This document shows, one piece after another, positions 62,933 through 64,000 of a stretch of DNA of 64,000 bases; the stretch's first letter is position 1; each line of letters starts with the position of its first letter. Under the pieces are notes generated by a model. The model was not told the DNA's origin. It did no database searches and saw nothing but the letters and a program-made list of their open reading frames with translations. The DNA is taken from contig CAVYJN010000014.1 of the NCBI GenBank assembly GCA_963768885.1, forward strand, positions 396,115-460,114. The letters are read 5' to 3'. The translations under genes and the position numbers were made by a program. This stretch comes from DASRIA01 sp963768885 (GTDB taxonomy: Bacteria; Actinomycetota; Thermoleophilia; Solirubrobacterales; JBBDJG01).

Positions 62933-64000
62933 TGGCTGACACCACCGAAGTGGCCGTGAAGGTCGCGCCTGTTCCATCGCGTGAGCAGCTCGAACGTGTG
63001 GAGAAATTCACACGCGAGCCGTTCGCGCCGGATGCGGACGCCCTGCGACCCGGCACCGCACGCCGCCGTGCGCTCGACATGGCGCTGGCGGAGATCGAGG
63101 CCGGGCTCGAGAGCCCGAGCGTCGAGTGGCGCCAGCAGTACTCGATGCTGCTCGGCCTCGAGCGGCTGCTGGCCGACGAGGAGCCGAAGCTCGTCGACGG
63201 GACGGTGCTCTCCGCGCACCAGGTCGACGCCCTCTCCGGCACCCTCACCGCGTTGATCGCGGAGGCCGAGCGCCAGAACGGCAACGGCGCGGTCCCGCTG
63301 GAGCTCGAGGACTTCGAGGAGGAGGAGCCCGACGAGGAGGAGCCGACGAGGAGGAGCCCGACGAGGACGAGGAGGACGAGGAGCCCGCCGACTGGGTCGA
63401 TCCCGAGGAGGGCGAGAACGGCGTCGCCTCGTTCCCCGAGGAAGAGGAGCAGCTCGCCGAGCAGCCCGAGGACCCGGGCGCGGCCCGCCGCTTCTGGTTC
63501 GAGCACGCGACGGGCGCGGGCAAGACCGTGGCGGCACTCGGCTTCGTCGAGGCATCGCGCACCGGCGGCACGCTGATCCTGACCCACCGCCGCAACCTCG
63601 TCGAGCAGTTCCTCGGCGAGCTGAAGGACCGCGGGTACTCGAACCGCATCTCGCCGCCGCTGCTGCGCAACCAGGATCGTGCGGACGGCCTCGTCACGGT
63701 CGAGACCTATCAATGGTTCGTGCGCAACGCGGGGAACATCTCCGACGCCTACACGATCGTGATCTGCGACGAGGCGCACACCGCGCTCGGCGAGAAGACC
63801 AGCGCGTCGATCCGTAGCTGGCAGGGACCGGTCTTCATCGGCATGACCGCGACCGGCGCGCTGATCGCGCGCCACGTGACCGACCTGTTCCCCACGCAGA
63901 CGAGCCGCTTCGACCTCGCGCAGGCGGCCCGGCGCGGGGTGATCGCGCCGCTGCGGTGTGTGCGCATACCGCCCGCCGGCGACGTGCGCACGCTCGCCAA
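62933..64000 (+). CDS. DEAH-type superfamily 2 helicase (3' partial, one frame break)
   Basis: The gene runs off the right edge, with about 355 residues visible. An N-terminal helical region of about 115 residues is followed by an acidic linker of repeated Glu-Glu-Glu-Pro-Asp units. The helicase core then shows Walker A FEHATGAGKTVAA, motif Ia TLILTHRRNLVEQF, motif II VICDEAHTAL and motif III IGMTATG. A missing base near 63343 inside the acidic repeat breaks the frame. ATG at 62933. Related enzymes act on DNA in repair or restriction; the exact role cannot be told from this part. Confidence 0.82.

Noticed and set aside
63301..63400. GAGGAGGAGCCCGAC repeats considered as a CRISPR-like or regulatory repeat
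   Set aside because: The repeats are in frame, contiguous and encode an acidic linker, with no spacers between them.

Overview
The window is a very GC-rich, densely packed bacterial chromosome segment. It has GTG/TTG starts, many 4-base start/stop overlaps, promoters with a TANNNT -10 box only 6-10 bases before the start codon, and an mprA-mprB-pepD-type operon. The gene content and the Lys/Cys-rich and Ser/Gly-rich secreted proteins fit Actinomycetota, most likely class Thermoleophilia (Solirubrobacterales-like). That assignment is inference from gene families and base composition; no 16S gene is present. I see no insertion sequence, prophage, integrase or CRISPR array; this is core chromosome with one surface-glycan island.

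Layout. 1-7.8 kb: tail of tatC, a TPR-like membrane protein, tRNA-Lys(CTT), a lipoprotein, a secreted beta-helix protein with a compact three-way-junction leader, a YihY/BrkB membrane protein, and small PH-like, PRC-barrel and secreted proteins. 7.8-10.9 kb: an MMPL transporter. 11.2-19.2 kb: a surface-sugar cluster. It holds a UDP-GlcNAc-type 2-epimerase, a UDP-sugar 6-dehydrogenase, a Gfo/Idh oxidoreductase and a hexapeptide N-acetyltransferase (wbpI/A/B/D-like, without a wbpE aminotransferase), followed by a membrane protein, three methyltransferase/hydroxylase-like genes and a GT92-like glycosyltransferase. 19.2-24.8 kb, minus strand: the replication/translation operon rpsF-ssb-rpsR-rplI-dnaB-dnaC-like-purA. 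25.2-32.4 kb, minus strand: a stress operon of response regulator, sensor kinase, HtrA protease, inositol-phosphatase-like protein, TreT and OtsA. 32.4-38.9 kb: an apparently inactive M28-like membrane protein, a FlgM-like small ORF, thiL, a GT-C mannosyltransferase-like protein and a class A PBP. 39-44.5 kb: a molybdopterin oxidoreductase, a HAD hydrolase, a CPBP protease, a patatin and pyrE. 44.5-46.6 kb: tandem AlgX/AlgJ-like paralogues and tRNA-Arg(CCT). 46.6-53.5 kb: an alpha/beta hydrolase and a complete Opp/Dpp peptide ABC transporter. 53.4-58.9 kb: Usp, TetR, a degenerate HD-GYP protein, an MFS exporter and a canonical HD-GYP protein. 58.9-64 kb: galT-like, the slipin/NfeD pair, a TlpA-like lipoprotein and the start of a DEAH-type helicase.

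Reading quality. Twelve conserved genes contain about 29 single-base frame breaks (about 24 extra G/C bases and 5 missing ones). Correcting each break restores a family-typical protein. I treat these as probable sequencing or assembly errors and annotate each gene over its full span. The points most worth a second look are the structured leader at 2428-2475, the paired HD-GYP genes with a sigma-28-like promoter and a probable CTG start, the incomplete diacetamido-uronate pathway, the dead M28 domain, and the non-random base context of the frame breaks.
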